Below are positions 24,217 to 32,491 of a DNA stretch of 64,000 nt, one piece after another. Both the position numbers and the translations under genes were made by a program. Origin of the DNA: CAWFQB01 sp965277875 (GTDB taxonomy: Bacteria > Armatimonadota > Chthonomonadetes > Chthonomonadales > Chthonomonadaceae); assembly GCA_965277875.1 (NCBI GenBank), contig CBDIDV010000002.1, positions 2,108,001 to 2,172,000 on the forward strand. Direction: 5' to 3'. The notes under the pieces were generated by a model, which did not search any database, was not told the origin of the DNA, and saw only the letters and a list, made by a program, of their open reading frames with translations. Every line of letters begins with the position of its first letter. Positions within the stretch are counted from its first letter, which is position 1.

Positions 24217-25675
24217 AATTTGACGTTTAGACTTTCACAGCCGCCTTGTGTTTGTTGTTGACGGCTTGTTTCTTCTTGTTGGTGGCCTTGTACACCACAG
24301 CATAGGTGGGCGCTTTCTTGATTGCTGCGCCCACAGCGCGCCCCGGCGATTTTCCGCGTACTTGGGGCGAACGGGCCGGTGTCCCCAAGTAGATCAGAAT
24401 AGTCGGCATGGCCCGGCGTGTCTGCTGCGGCGTGATCGGGCGGCGTGTACTCTCCCACGGCTGACGCGTTGCCTGCGCGAGCGGGCGGGCAAGACACAGC
24501 AGATTGCGCGTGGCTGCCACGATGTCCGTCCACGTCTGCAACTGCGTGGGCGTTCGCAGGCGCGGCGTTTCCCACAGCAAGTTTTGCTTGTCCACGCGGT
24601 AGCCATGTTCCTGGCTGTAGCGGCGCTTGTACAAGCCTTCGATCTGCTCTAAGGGCGGCCTGTCCTGGCCGTGCCACACGAACCAACTGATGCGCGGATC
24701 GCGCTCGGTGTTCTTGGCGTCAGGGCGCACGATGCGGATCACGCTTACCACCATGTCGCGCGCCCTCTTGAAGTGCAGGGTGTGCCACGCGCTCACCTGT
24801 ATCTGCTGCCCCTGCGCGTTCGTACCCTGCCAACTCGCGTCGGGGTTGCCGTGCGTCTTATCCTCGTGACAGGCGAAGCGCGCCCCATCCTTTTTGGGTG
24901 CGCCCCGCTTGCCTGTTGGCGGTGGGGCAGGCCGGTACAAGACCCGGTTCCTGGCAGAGCGCAGCAGCGCGTCACACGCGGCCTCGGCGGGCAGGGCGCA
25001 CAGCAGCAGCAGAAACGTCACGCTGCCATAGTAGCCGTCGCCTAAGAGCAGCGCGCGGCAGGGCAGCAGCGGGAGTACCTGACCCAACTGATTACAAGCG
25101 ACTTCGCCTTGCGTTTGCGTACTCGGCACGCGCACGTTGTCCAGGATGTACGTCCAACTGCTAGGCTGCTCCGGCAGAACGGTCAGCGTAGAGAACTGCC
25201 AGCCCGGTCGTACCGGTTTGCTGCCTTCGGGCAGGTTGCTTTGATGCACATACGTGCGATCCTGGGCCGTCTTGCTGCACGGACGTGCGATGGAACTCGC
25301 GTCTATGCCCAGCACCAGGCGCTCGCCCCTAGCAGGCAGACTGACATACGCACAGAACAGCCGCTGCAAGGCCACGCGATCTACGCTCGCCTCTTGTATA
25401 GCCTGGTAGAGGCTGGGCCACTGGCGTACAAAGAAGGGCGACAGCGACAGTTCGGCAAACGAGCGGGCGGGTGTCTCGCTGAGCAGGGCGTCTATACAGT
25501 TGAAGAGCGCATCGCCTGCTTTGCAAAAACACGCGTAGAGTTGTTGGCGAAATGCGCTCAGGCGCGCAAGTGTGTTACAATCCATTGGGCAAAGTCCTTT
25601 CTTGGTCGTTAGGAACTTCACCCGATGGACAGTCAAAGCCTGCTTTGGCTGTCTTTTTTATCTAAACGTCAATTT
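24217..25675. mobile_element. Insertion sequence 1 (IS4-like, NF041680-type transposase)
   Basis: The terminal inverted repeats are AATTTGACGTTTAG (24217-24230) and CTAAACGTCAATTT (25662-25675), one mismatch. The flanks CAATCTTTC and CAATGTTTG agree in 7 of 9 positions and may be an old target duplication. The exact ends are uncertain by a few bases. The element sits in the DUF2971 gene. Confidence 0.7.
24227..25585 (-). CDS. Transposase, IS4-like DDE family (NF041680 type)
   Basis: Starting at MDCNTLARLSAFRQQLY (AAAGGA upstream) the protein has 452 residues; the open frame extends 17 codons further. DDE residues are expected at LVLGIDASSIARP and LLLGDGYYGSVTF. The signature Y-x-x-R-(3)-E-(6)-K is visible in LYKRRYSQEHGYRVDKQ. 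The C-terminus is Lys-rich (NKKKQAVNNKHK) and its stop lies inside the left terminal repeat. It appears intact, so the element may still be mobile. Confidence 0.82.
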   Translation of the reverse strand: MDCNTLARLSAFRQQLYACFCKAGDALFNCIDALLSETPARSFAELSLSPFFVRQWPSLYQAIQEASVDRVALQRLFCAYVSLPARGERLVLGIDASSIARPCSKTAQDRTYVHQSNLPEGSKPVRPGWQFSTLTVLPEQPSSWTYILDNVRVPSTQTQGEVACNQLGQVLPLLPCRALLLGDGYYGSVTFLLLLCALPAEAACDALLRSARNRVLYRPAPPPTGKRGAPKKDGARFACHEDKTHGNPDASWQGTNAQGQQIQVSAWHTLHFKRARDMVVSVIRIVRPDAKNTERDPRISWFVWHGQDRPPLEQIEGLYKRRYSQEHGYRVDKQNLLWETPRLRTPTQLQTWTDIVAATRNLLCLARPLAQATRQPWESTRRPITPQQTRRAMPTILIYLGTPARSPQVRGKSPGRAVGAAIKKAPTYAVVYKATNKKKQAVNNKHKAAVKV

Positions 25676-25866
25676 CAATGTTTGTGCCAGAGTTACCATT
25701 CCGCGTCGTACCAATTCATCAGCAAAGTTTTCTTGAATGTCTTCTTTGTAGAGGACATTGAATGGAACTATGCCTGGTTCTATATTCATAAACTGATCGG
25801 TTGCAAATCCGATAGAGTAGCCGTAACCGTCGGCTGCATACCCGCGCCATTGGCTAAAGATGTCAT

Positions 25867-27005
25867 GCGTAATTAGGGTAAACTCGGCTTATGATCACAG
25901 TAGCCAAGCTGCGGCGCAAGCCGCGTCACTTTCAAGCGTTGACGGGCTTGTCCGTAGCGGAGTTCGACACGCTCCTGTCGCATGTCACTCCCGTCTATGA
26001 AGCCGCCGAGAGTTCCCGGCGTACCCGTGCAAGTCGGGTGCGTCAGGCCGGAGCCGGTCGCAAGTTTCGCCTAGCCTTGCCCGAACGCCTGCTGCTAGGG
26101 CTGATGTACCTGCGCTTGTATGTACGCCAGAGCTTGCTGGGCTACCTCTTTGACCTGGACGAAAGCAACATCAGCCGCGAACTGCACGAACGGCTGCTGC
26201 CGATCCTGCTTGATGTGCTGCCCACGCCCCTGCGCGACGCCCCCCTGCGGCACATAGCAAGCGAGCAAGGACACGCCGGAGCGAGTGCGAGCGATGCGCC
26301 TGCGCCCTCGGACACGGCCGACGTGAGCAAGCCGCGCAAGCGCATCGGCACACTCGACGAACTGTTTGCGGCCTATCCTGAGATTGAAGAGGTTCTTCTG
26401 GACGCCACCGAGCAGTCCGTGCGGCAGCCGACCGACAAACTCAAGCGTAAGCAGGCGTACAGCGGCAAGCAGCAAGACCACACGCTCAAGACGCAGATTG
26501 TAGCGACGCGCAAGCAGATCCTGCATGTGTTCGGCGGTTTGCCCGGCTGCCTGAGCGACATGCTCCTGCTGCGCGCATCAGGCGTGGTGTATCGTGTGCC
26601 GCCTGGGTGCAAGGTGCGCCTGGACAAAGGCTATGAAGGTACAGACGCGGCATACCCTGCTCAGGATGTCCAACAGCCGATCAAGAAGCCGCGCAAGCAG
26701 ACCCAGAATGTACTGGAGCGCGCCTACAACTACATGCTGTCTACGCAGCGCATCTACGTAGAGCATCATTTCGCCCGCCTCAAACGGTGGGACTGCATGG
26801 CGCAAGTATGGCGCGGCCATGACCGTGACCACGAGGACATGTTCTGTGTCGTCGCGGGCTTGCTCAACTTTCGCCAGAGTGGCTGTATGGAACTCACGGC
26901 CTAGAGCAGAGACTACAAGAACAGACCGCGTCTGTGCCGCAGACGCAGGCGACCGTCAAAAACAGCTTGGTGGCTGTACCGGCGAAGCCACGCAGCTAAT
27001 TACGC
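25867..27005. mobile_element. Insertion sequence 2 (IS5 family, ISL2/IS1031-like)
   Basis: Ends GCGTAATTAG (25867-25876) and CTAATTACGC (26996-27005) are perfect inverted repeats. Flanking triplets CAT and AAT do not match exactly, so a three-base target duplication is only suspected. Removing the element joins two DUF2971 pieces in a plausible frame. Confidence 0.75.
25891..26904 (+). CDS. IS5-family transposase (DDE_Tnp_4 with N-terminal HTH)
   Basis: The 337-residue protein has an N-terminal helix-turn-helix region (LTGLSVAEFDTLLSHV and LDESNISRELHERLL). The catalytic part has EEVLLDATEQSVRQP (first D), then KRKQAYSGKQQDHTLKTQ, VRLDKGYEGT (second D) and VEHHFARLKRW (E). This order is typical of ISL2/IS1031-type IS5 transposases. 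A variable insert (about 115-145) is rich in Ala and Ser. The ORF is uninterrupted. Confidence 0.85.
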   Translation: MITVAKLRRKPRHFQALTGLSVAEFDTLLSHVTPVYEAAESSRRTRASRVRQAGAGRKFRLALPERLLLGLMYLRLYVRQSLLGYLFDLDESNISRELHERLLPILLDVLPTPLRDAPLRHIASEQGHAGASASDAPAPSDTADVSKPRKRIGTLDELFAAYPEIEEVLLDATEQSVRQPTDKLKRKQAYSGKQQDHTLKTQIVATRKQILHVFGGLPGCLSDMLLLRASGVVYRVPPGCKVRLDKGYEGTDAAYPAQDVQQPIKKPRKQTQNVLERAYNYMLSTQRIYVEHHFARLKRWDCMAQVWRGHDRDHEDMFCVVAGLLNFRQSGCMELTA

Positions 27006-27022
27006 AATCTATCTTAAGTTGA

Positions 27023-28423
27023 CTGTAGTTTAGCGTTTTGGGTTGAGTGAACAGAAAGGGAGAGTAGCCGCGTCTAGTTCAGAAACTTCTCGCCAAAGAG
27101 GTACTGAGCATGAACGCGTCTGTCTCTCCCGAATGGGAGGTTCTCCTTGCACCCTTCCAATCCCTGTTTTCTAAGCCGGGTTTTCGCTACTTTTGTGTGT
27201 TCGTGCGTGTCTTGGCGCATTTGGATGGACGCTTGTGGGTCACGCACACCGTCTTGGCGGGTCTGCTCACGCGGCATTGGACGAACTTCTATCGCTTTCT
27301 GCGCTCGCCCGCCTGGTCGCCGCAGGCCGTAGCGAGCGTGCTGTACCGGCAGTGCCTCGACATTGCCGCGCAGGGCGGGCGGGTGTTCCTGGTTGTAGAT
27401 GACACCGTCTGTGCCAAGTACGGCGAGTGCTTTGACGCGCTGAGTACGCACCATGATCCCATGAACCGTCAGCATCCCAAGCATCTGTCGCGCGGTCACT
27501 GCTTTGTGTGTCTGGCCGTCTTGGCGCAGCAGGGCGCGGCGCACTGGACAGCCCTGTTCGTGTCGTGCGCCCTCTACATACAAAAGAAGGTGTGCGGCGA
27601 GGGCCAGTCTTTTCGCACCAAGCTGCAACTAGGCGTGGCTCTGCTCGACGCGTTGCCTGCTGTGGCGAACCTGCGGGTGGTCGTGGTGGGCGACGGCGCG
27701 TATGCCAAGCAAGCGTTCGTGCAGCCGGTATGCGCGTCCGGCAAGCACGTCTGCTCACGTTTGCGCTGCGACAGCGTGTTCTATGACCTGCCGCCCGCCC
27801 GCAAGCCGGGGCAGAAGGGAGCACCGCGCAAGTACGGCGACAAGCACAAAGCCGCGCAGTGGGCGGCACAACCCGGCGAATGGCAGCCCGTCACCTTATG
27901 CCTGTACGGTCGGGCCAAGCCCCTCGCCCTCAAGAGCCGCATGGTCATGCTGCGCCGCTTGGGAGTGCAGGCGCGTCTGGTGGCGGTGCAGTGGAAGCCG
28001 GACAAGCCGGGCAAGATCGTGTTCTTGTTCTGTACCGATACGAGTATGACCGCCGCGCAGATTGTGCAGGCATACTGCGCCCGCTTTGCTATCGAGACCG
28101 GCTTCCGCGATGCCAAGCAGAGTTTCGGCCTGGCAACGTACCAGGTCAGGAACCAGACCGGCTTTGTACGCTTGGTACATCTGTGTTTGTGGGCGCAAAC
28201 CCTGCTGCGCCTGCGCTGTCACCACCAAGTGCCTGCCGAGCAGTATGGCGGCTGGCGCAAGAAGCTCGACTACCTGACGCTCAACCAGCAGAAGCGTTTG
28301 TCACGCTCTCAGGACGCTTTGTTGCACACTGGCCGTACACACTCTGTACAGCCAAGTTGCTAAAAAAGCAGGGGCTAATCTCGATGACACAGTGTTCAGG
28401 ACGCCTGAAACGCTAAACTACAG
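27023..28423. mobile_element. Insertion sequence 3, complete, with 9-bp target duplication
   Basis: Terminal inverted repeats CTGTAGTTTAGCGTTT (27023-27038) and its exact complement (28408-28423) bound the element. The target duplication TTAAGTTGA is present on both sides (27014-27022 and 28424-28432) without mismatch, so this is probably the most recent of the five insertions. Confidence 0.9.
27110..28363 (+). CDS. DDE transposase (IS4 superfamily, IS701-like)
   Basis: The 417-residue protein carries FLVVDDTVCAKYGE (first D), VVVVGDGAYAKQAF (second D) and YCARFAIETGFRDAKQSFG with the Y-R-E-K spacing of IS4-type enzymes. The N-terminal region (FRYFCVFVRVLAHLDGRLW, then LTRHWTNFYRFLRSP) fits the IS701-like DDE superfamily. 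The nine-base duplication is longer than typical for IS701, so the exact family is open. The ORF is intact. Confidence 0.85.
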   Translation: MNASVSPEWEVLLAPFQSLFSKPGFRYFCVFVRVLAHLDGRLWVTHTVLAGLLTRHWTNFYRFLRSPAWSPQAVASVLYRQCLDIAAQGGRVFLVVDDTVCAKYGECFDALSTHHDPMNRQHPKHLSRGHCFVCLAVLAQQGAAHWTALFVSCALYIQKKVCGEGQSFRTKLQLGVALLDALPAVANLRVVVVGDGAYAKQAFVQPVCASGKHVCSRLRCDSVFYDLPPARKPGQKGAPRKYGDKHKAAQWAAQPGEWQPVTLCLYGRAKPLALKSRMVMLRRLGVQARLVAVQWKPDKPGKIVFLFCTDTSMTAAQIVQAYCARFAIETGFRDAKQSFGLATYQVRNQTGFVRLVHLCLWAQTLLRLRCHHQVPAEQYGGWRKKLDYLTLNQQKRLSRSQDALLHTGRTHSVQPSC

Positions 28424-28593
28424 TTAAGTTGATCTCCTTGATACGTTAGACAAGCAACGAAGACTTGGTTACGGTCACGCTCTACAATCCGTGGAAGAAC
28501 ATGCCTCAAACATTGTTTTGGTCTTCCCCCGAATATGTGTAAGGTAAGTTAAGCGGTACAATGGCTTCCAGTTCTCACAAGGAGAGGAAGACA

Positions 28594-28878
28594 ATGAGCG
28601 ACCGCCGAGTATACACCGAAGAGTACAAACGTGAAGCCGTGCGCCTTGCCAAGGACAGCGGCAACCTGAGCGGCACAGCCCGCAGCCTGGGCGTCAACCC
28701 CACGGTGCTGCAACGCTGGAAGAAGGCCGTCCAAGACGATAAGCCGCACGCTTTTCCAGGACAAGGCAATCCCTCCGACCCGGAACTGGCGCGTCTGCAA
28801 CGGGAGAATACGCGCTTACAGGAGGAAAACGACATCCTAAAAAAGGCTGTGGGTATCTTCACCAGCCGAGCGCGGTGA
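28594..28878 (+). CDS. IS3-family OrfA (HTH_Tnp_1)
   Basis: Start at MSDRRVYTEEYKREAVRLAK; an upstream in-frame ATG at 28561 also exists. The ~94-residue protein contains the helix-turn-helix TARSLGVNPTVLQRWKKAV and a leucine-zipper-like end (LARLQRENTRLQEENDILKKA). The heptamer A-AAA-AAG at 28839-28845 lies exactly in phase for -1 frameshifting into OrfB, so an OrfAB fusion is expected. The stop TGA overlaps the GTG of orfB. Confidence 0.85.
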   Translation: MSDRRVYTEEYKREAVRLAKDSGNLSGTARSLGVNPTVLQRWKKAVQDDKPHAFPGQGNPSDPELARLQRENTRLQEENDILKKAVGIFTSRAR

Positions 28879-29786
28879 GATACCACTTCATTCAAGAACA
28901 GCGCGACGCCTTTTCGCTTGCGGCTTTGTGCCGCACGATGCAAGTGTCTGTCAGCGGCTACTATGCCTGGCGCAAGCGGCCTACGAGCCAGCGACAGCAA
29001 CAAAACGTGGCGTTGAGCGCGCAGATCACGACCGTGCATCAGGAAAGCAAAGCGACGTATGGCAGCCCGCGCATCTACAAGGAACTGCATGAGCAGGGCA
29101 TTGCGTGCAGCGAAAAGCGCATTGCCCGCCTGATGTGCCTGGCTGGTTTGCGCGGTACATTGCCCAGGCGCTTTGTGATCACCACCAACAGCGACGCGGC
29201 CTTGCCGGTTGCCGAGAACTTGCTGGCGCGTGAGTTCACCGTTCTTACGCCCGGGCGTCCACCCGCAGGGAAGGACAACGCGCGCTGGACAACCGACATC
29301 ACATATATCTGGACACAGCAGGGCTGGCTGTACCTTGCCGTGATCCTTGACCTGTTCTCGCGGCGCATCGTTGGCTGGGCGATGGGCCACACCTTAGAGC
29401 GCAGCCTGGTTCTCTCAGCCCTCGACATGGCGATTGCAGATCGCCGCCCGTGTGCAGGGCTGCTGTGCCACAGCGACCGGGGCAGCCAGTACCAGAGCAG
29501 CGACTATCAGGCACGGCTCAAAGCAAATGGCGTGACGTGCAGCATGAGCCGCAAGGGAAACTGCTGGGACAATGCGCCTACGGAAAGTTTCTTTGCAACG
29601 CTCAAGCGCGAACTGGTCTACCGCACCACCTTTGCTTCGCGGGAGGCGGCGCGCACAGCGGTCTTCGAGTGGATCGAGACCTGGTACAACCGCAAGCGCC
29701 GCCACTCGTCGCTGGGCTACCTCAGCCCCGAAGCGTTCGAGAAGAACTATCAACAACAGCAGCAACAGGAGCCGATTGCGGCTTAA
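28875..29786 (+). CDS. IS3-family OrfB, DDE integrase-type transposase
   Basis: The 303-residue protein has the HTH_21 region SKATYGSPRIYKELHEQG and an rve integrase core: RWTTDITYIWTQQGWLYLAV (first D), CHSDRGSQYQS (second D) and NCWDNAPTESFFATLKRE (E). The C-terminal WYNRKRRHSSLGYLSPEAFE is typical. It is probably expressed mainly as the C-terminal part of OrfAB by -1 frameshifting; the GTG start overlapping the OrfA stop offers coupled translation. A poly-Gln tail ends the protein. Confidence 0.9.
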   Translation: MRYHFIQEQRDAFSLAALCRTMQVSVSGYYAWRKRPTSQRQQQNVALSAQITTVHQESKATYGSPRIYKELHEQGIACSEKRIARLMCLAGLRGTLPRRFVITTNSDAALPVAENLLAREFTVLTPGRPPAGKDNARWTTDITYIWTQQGWLYLAVILDLFSRRIVGWAMGHTLERSLVLSALDMAIADRRPCAGLLCHSDRGSQYQSSDYQARLKANGVTCSMSRKGNCWDNAPTESFFATLKRELVYRTTFASREAARTAVFEWIETWYNRKRRHSSLGYLSPEAFEKNYQQQQQQEPIAA

Positions 29787-29884
29787 CTTACCCTCCATGA
29801 AAATGGGGGAGGATCATTTCCAATCACCCTCTTCAGAAGATTGTAGGTACTCATTTATAGTATCGGTATAAATTCGGCGACCTA

Positions 29885-31058
29885 GTGCAGTCTTAACAGG
29901 CATGTTGTGATGCGCTGCCTTGTTGGGGTATGCTTTGGGGCATGAAAGCCCCTGTCTTTGTTCGAAAACTTACTTGTGAAGAGCGTCTGCAACTCGAAGC
30001 CGGACTGCACAGCAAGAGCGCCTTCACGCTCAAACGCTGTCAAATCCTGCTTGCCAGCGCGTCACAGCAAACGGTCAAACAAATAAACGAGCGGTTTGGC
30101 TTTGCCGGACAGACCATCCGCCACGTCATTCACGCCTTCAACGCGCGCGGCATGGCCGCTCTACAAGAACGTTCCCGTGTGCCGACCAGCCTGCAACCGG
30201 TGCTGACAGCCGACAAGCGCGAACAACTGTATACCATTTTGCACCACAGCCCGCGCACTTACGGCAAGAACCGCTCGACATGGACGCTCAAACTGCTGGC
30301 AGAAGTGACCTGCGAACAAGGTCTAAGCGAGCAGGCACTCTCCGAACCCACGATATTAGACGCCATTCGCCGTCTGAATGTCGCGTGGAAGCGGGCCAAG
30401 CACTGGATCAGCAGCCCCGATCCCGCGTACACGCGAAAAAAAACCGACGCGACCGGATAGTACGCTTGCTCGCCAAGCATCCCGACTGGCAACTCGCCTT
30501 CCAGGACGAAGTCTGGTGGAGTCGTCTGGCGCAGCCCAATATGTCGGCCTGGTCGCAGGACAAACCGCTGCGCTTGGTCGAAAAACAGGCTGACAAAGCG
30601 GATACGGAGCCGAAAGCCCTCTGCTGTTATGGCGTTTTGCTCGCGTCAGGCGAGCAAACAGGCAAGATGTTGTTGCGCTTTGTGGACGGTCGCCCGGTCA
30701 GCCAAGTGACCTGTGACTACCTTACCTGGCTGGCCGAGAAGATGACGGCGTTAGGCAAGAAGGCATTGGTTCTGATCTGGGACAACGCCAGTTGGCACAA
30801 GAGCCGGATCGTGCGGAACTGGCTCAAGGCGCACAACCGAACAGTCAAGCAAGACGGCGGTTGTCGCCTGCTGGTCTGCTTCTTGCCAAGTAAGAGTCCG
30901 TGGCTCAACAACATCGAACCCAAGTGGGTACACGGCAAACGCGCTGTTGTCGAGCCGGCCAGTACGCTTACGGCTGCTGAGTTGATCGAGCGCATCTGCG
31001 CTTACTACCAGTGCGAGTACGAAGCGCACTTAACACAACATGTTTGTTAATTATGCAC
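29885..31058. mobile_element. Insertion sequence 5 (IS630 family) with TA target duplication
   Basis: Left end GTGCAGTCTTAACAGGCATG and, reversed from 31058, GTGCATAATTAACAAACATG are imperfect inverted repeats continuing to TTGTG. TA flanks both sides (29883-29884 and 31059-31060), the IS630/mariner target. Removal restores an uninterrupted DUF2971 frame (MEYEL then GRRIY). Confidence 0.88.
29942..31050 (+). CDS. IS630-family transposase in two frames joined by -1 frameshift
   Basis: The first frame (29942-30460, MKAPVFVRKLTCEERLQLE to RKKTDATG) has the HTH part: LASASQQTVKQINERFGFAG. The second frame, entered at eight A residues (30436-30443), continues DRIVRLLAKHPDWQL with the DDE core: QDEVWWSRLAQPNMS (first D), LVLIWDNASWHKSR (second D) and LPSKSPWLNNIEPKW (E). 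An A-tract -1 shift at this place is a known way to make full-length IS630 transposase, about 370 residues in total. Either programmed frameshifting or a disabling mutation would look the same. Confidence 0.82.
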
Positions 31059-31436
31059 TAGCTCATACTCCATTGCATCATTTAGGTAGCCAATGGAAGT
31101 TGTCCATAGTTGATTACTGCGTACCATGCCCATCAGACCTGTTGAACTCGTATACTGATAGACTACCTTTCCCTCTTCAGGCAGTAATTTATGTCCAATA
31201 TCTTCCGCTACACTTCTTAGTAGCTGCGAAGTGACTTCGGAAGATTGTTCAAAAAGACGCTTCAGTGCCTCTTGGTTAGCAGACTCTAATGTGTCATCGT
31301 TTGATGGAGATTGCGTCATAGTTGTGCATCCTCTGCTTCCCCGCCCGCTTCCTTCTTCCGGTTTGCGCTCCCCTTCGGCTTTTCGCCACTAATGCGGGTA
31401 CGTTCCTTGCAAGCCTCTACTGACTGCCGCGAGTCG

Positions 31437-32063
31437 CTACTTTTCAATTTGTGGAAACTGCGGAATGGGCATGATGTTCCGATCATCAAGCGTCAATGCC
31501 TGCTCGGTGATTAAGTTTCGCTTCGAGTCATAGAGCATGAAGTACAGGGCTTCTCTGCCGTCTTTGAAAAGGAACAGGTAGTAAACTGTTGCTGTATTGT
31601 CAAAGTTGGCTTCACGGCTACTGCTCTTGCCTACGATCTCAGTAAAGCCGTAAAGCCCTAATTCGGAAACATCGGTAATGGTTTCGAGACGCTCCAAAGC
31701 GTCCAAAAACACTACCTCTTTCGAGTAGAAGTAGACCCTCTCACGCTGTTTCAGCCACGCGGCGAACTTATCAAAATCCTTCTTGATGTCCTTCCAGCCT
31801 GCAACCGTGTCTTTGAACTTCTTGTGGAACGCAGGAATGCCGAAAAACACTCCTGTCAGTTCAATAACGACCGTTTGCCAGCTTGCCCCTATTCCGTGAT
31901 CGCTGTTTGTTACCTCGTGTGTCAGAGGCGCATCAGGGTACTTGTCCAATTCGGAACGTACTCTGCTTACCGCCAGTTCGGAGGGGCCTCCGCTTGCCTC
32001 CTGCGGGTAATCTGAGGCGCTTGGCTGACCCAACATAGCAGAAACGACAACTTTGATACTCAT
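31437..32063 (-). CDS. Hypothetical 208-residue protein, operon gene 4
   Basis: The protein starts MSIKVVVSAMLGQPSASDYP and has a soluble helical middle (FHKKFKDTVAGWKDIKKDFD) and a mixed C-terminal domain (TATVYYLFLFKDGREALYFM). A weakly hydrophobic stretch (SWQTVVIELTGVFFGIPAF) is too short to be certain as a membrane anchor. No family is recognised. It follows the 136-residue membrane gene by 17 bases and precedes the broken DUF2971 gene by 117 bases, so it is part of the same operon. Confidence 0.6.
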   Translation of the reverse strand: MSIKVVVSAMLGQPSASDYPQEASGGPSELAVSRVRSELDKYPDAPLTHEVTNSDHGIGASWQTVVIELTGVFFGIPAFHKKFKDTVAGWKDIKKDFDKFAAWLKQRERVYFYSKEVVFLDALERLETITDVSELGLYGFTEIVGKSSSREANFDNTATVYYLFLFKDGREALYFMLYDSKRNLITEQALTLDDRNIMPIPQFPQIEK

Positions 32064-32080
32064 CGTGTTACGTCTTCTCG

Positions 32081-32491
32081 CTATTCTCCGTTATCGCCGA
32101 AGTTAAACCGACGACCAGGCCCGTTCGCCGAGTCGATGAAACCTGGCTGCTGTGACCTGTGCATATCCGTCTCAATATTTGGGCCAACGTTAAATGAAGC
32201 TGACATCGCTGTGGCAAGGTTGGACGATAGGCGGATGAGTTCAGGATGCTCGATGACCGTGTTGCTGGCTACTTTCACCGACATTGTGTGTCCCTGCGCG
32301 TCCGTAATCGTAAATTGGTACTGAACCGTATCTCCCGGCTCTAACTTGACATTGCCACTGTTGATGTCAGGGAGTGCCTTTATTCGGCGTCGCAGGCGTT
32401 CCATCACAACATAGAAAAAGGTCAGAATTGTGACGCCGAGCAAAAGGGCCGCAGTAGTCAGCAAGGAAGTCGCCATAGGGTTAGGCGTCAT
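32081..32491 (-). CDS. Single-pass membrane protein, operon gene 3
   Basis: The 136-residue protein has one N-terminal membrane helix (LLTTAALLLGVTILTFFYVV) followed by an Arg-rich stop-transfer (MERLRRRIK) and a beta-rich soluble part (GDTVQYQFTITDAQGHTMSV). Its start overlaps the upstream stop by four bases. By the positive-inside rule the soluble domain should be cytoplasmic. No family is recognised. Confidence 0.6.
   Translation of the reverse strand: MTPNPMATSLLTTAALLLGVTILTFFYVVMERLRRRIKALPDINSGNVKLEPGDTVQYQFTITDAQGHTMSVKVASNTVIEHPELIRLSSNLATAMSASFNVGPNIETDMHRSQQPGFIDSANGPGRRFNFGDNGE

Larger units (their letters stand above)
28538..29797. mobile_element. Insertion sequence 4 (IS3 family)
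   Basis: The ends TGTAAGGTAAGTTAAGC (28538) and, reversed from 29797, TGGAGGGTAAGTTAAGC share GGTAAGTTAAGC and have the TG..CA termini of IS3 elements. A three-base ATG flanks the left end, with a possible matching ATG at the right junction. The insertion point lies within a CCCCC/GGGGG palindrome of the DUF2971 gene. Confidence 0.8.
23856..31319 (-). pseudogene. DUF2971-family gene split by five insertion sequences
   Basis: Six pieces on the minus strand form one gene. 31319-31061 gives MTQSPSNDD.. through VVYQYTSSTGLMGMV and IGYLNDAMEYEL. 29884-29798 continues in frame with GRRIYTDTINEYLQSSEEGDWK. 28537-28424 gives LRHVLPRIVERDRNQVFVAC and TYQGDQL. 27022-27006 plus 25866-25676 give FSQWRGYAADGYGYSIGF. 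24216-23856 gives PGFKHDGFLEEEELRLF and the end RIPYLP. The Y-x-Y-T-S, Y-L-N-D, S-Q-W-R-G-Y and F-K-H..E-E-E..R order is that of DUF2971. Without the insertions about 1.0 kb (340 codons) remains. One in-frame stop or small indel is also present after GDWK. GAGG precedes the start. It is the fifth gene of the 33347-31437 operon. Confidence 0.85.

Noticed and set aside
23856..24686. 276-codon minus-strand ORF as a single gene
   Set aside because: Its first half is an out-of-frame reading of the IS transposase; only the part after 24216 is real and belongs to the DUF2971 gene.
25625..25876. 83-codon plus-strand ORF between two insertion sequences
   Set aside because: The minus strand here encodes the conserved SQWRGYAADGYGYSIGF part of DUF2971, so the plus-strand ORF is a shadow.
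31047..31319. 90-residue protein as an independent small gene
   Set aside because: It ends inside the IS630 terminal repeat, and the frame continues in DUF2971 sequence on the other side of the element.
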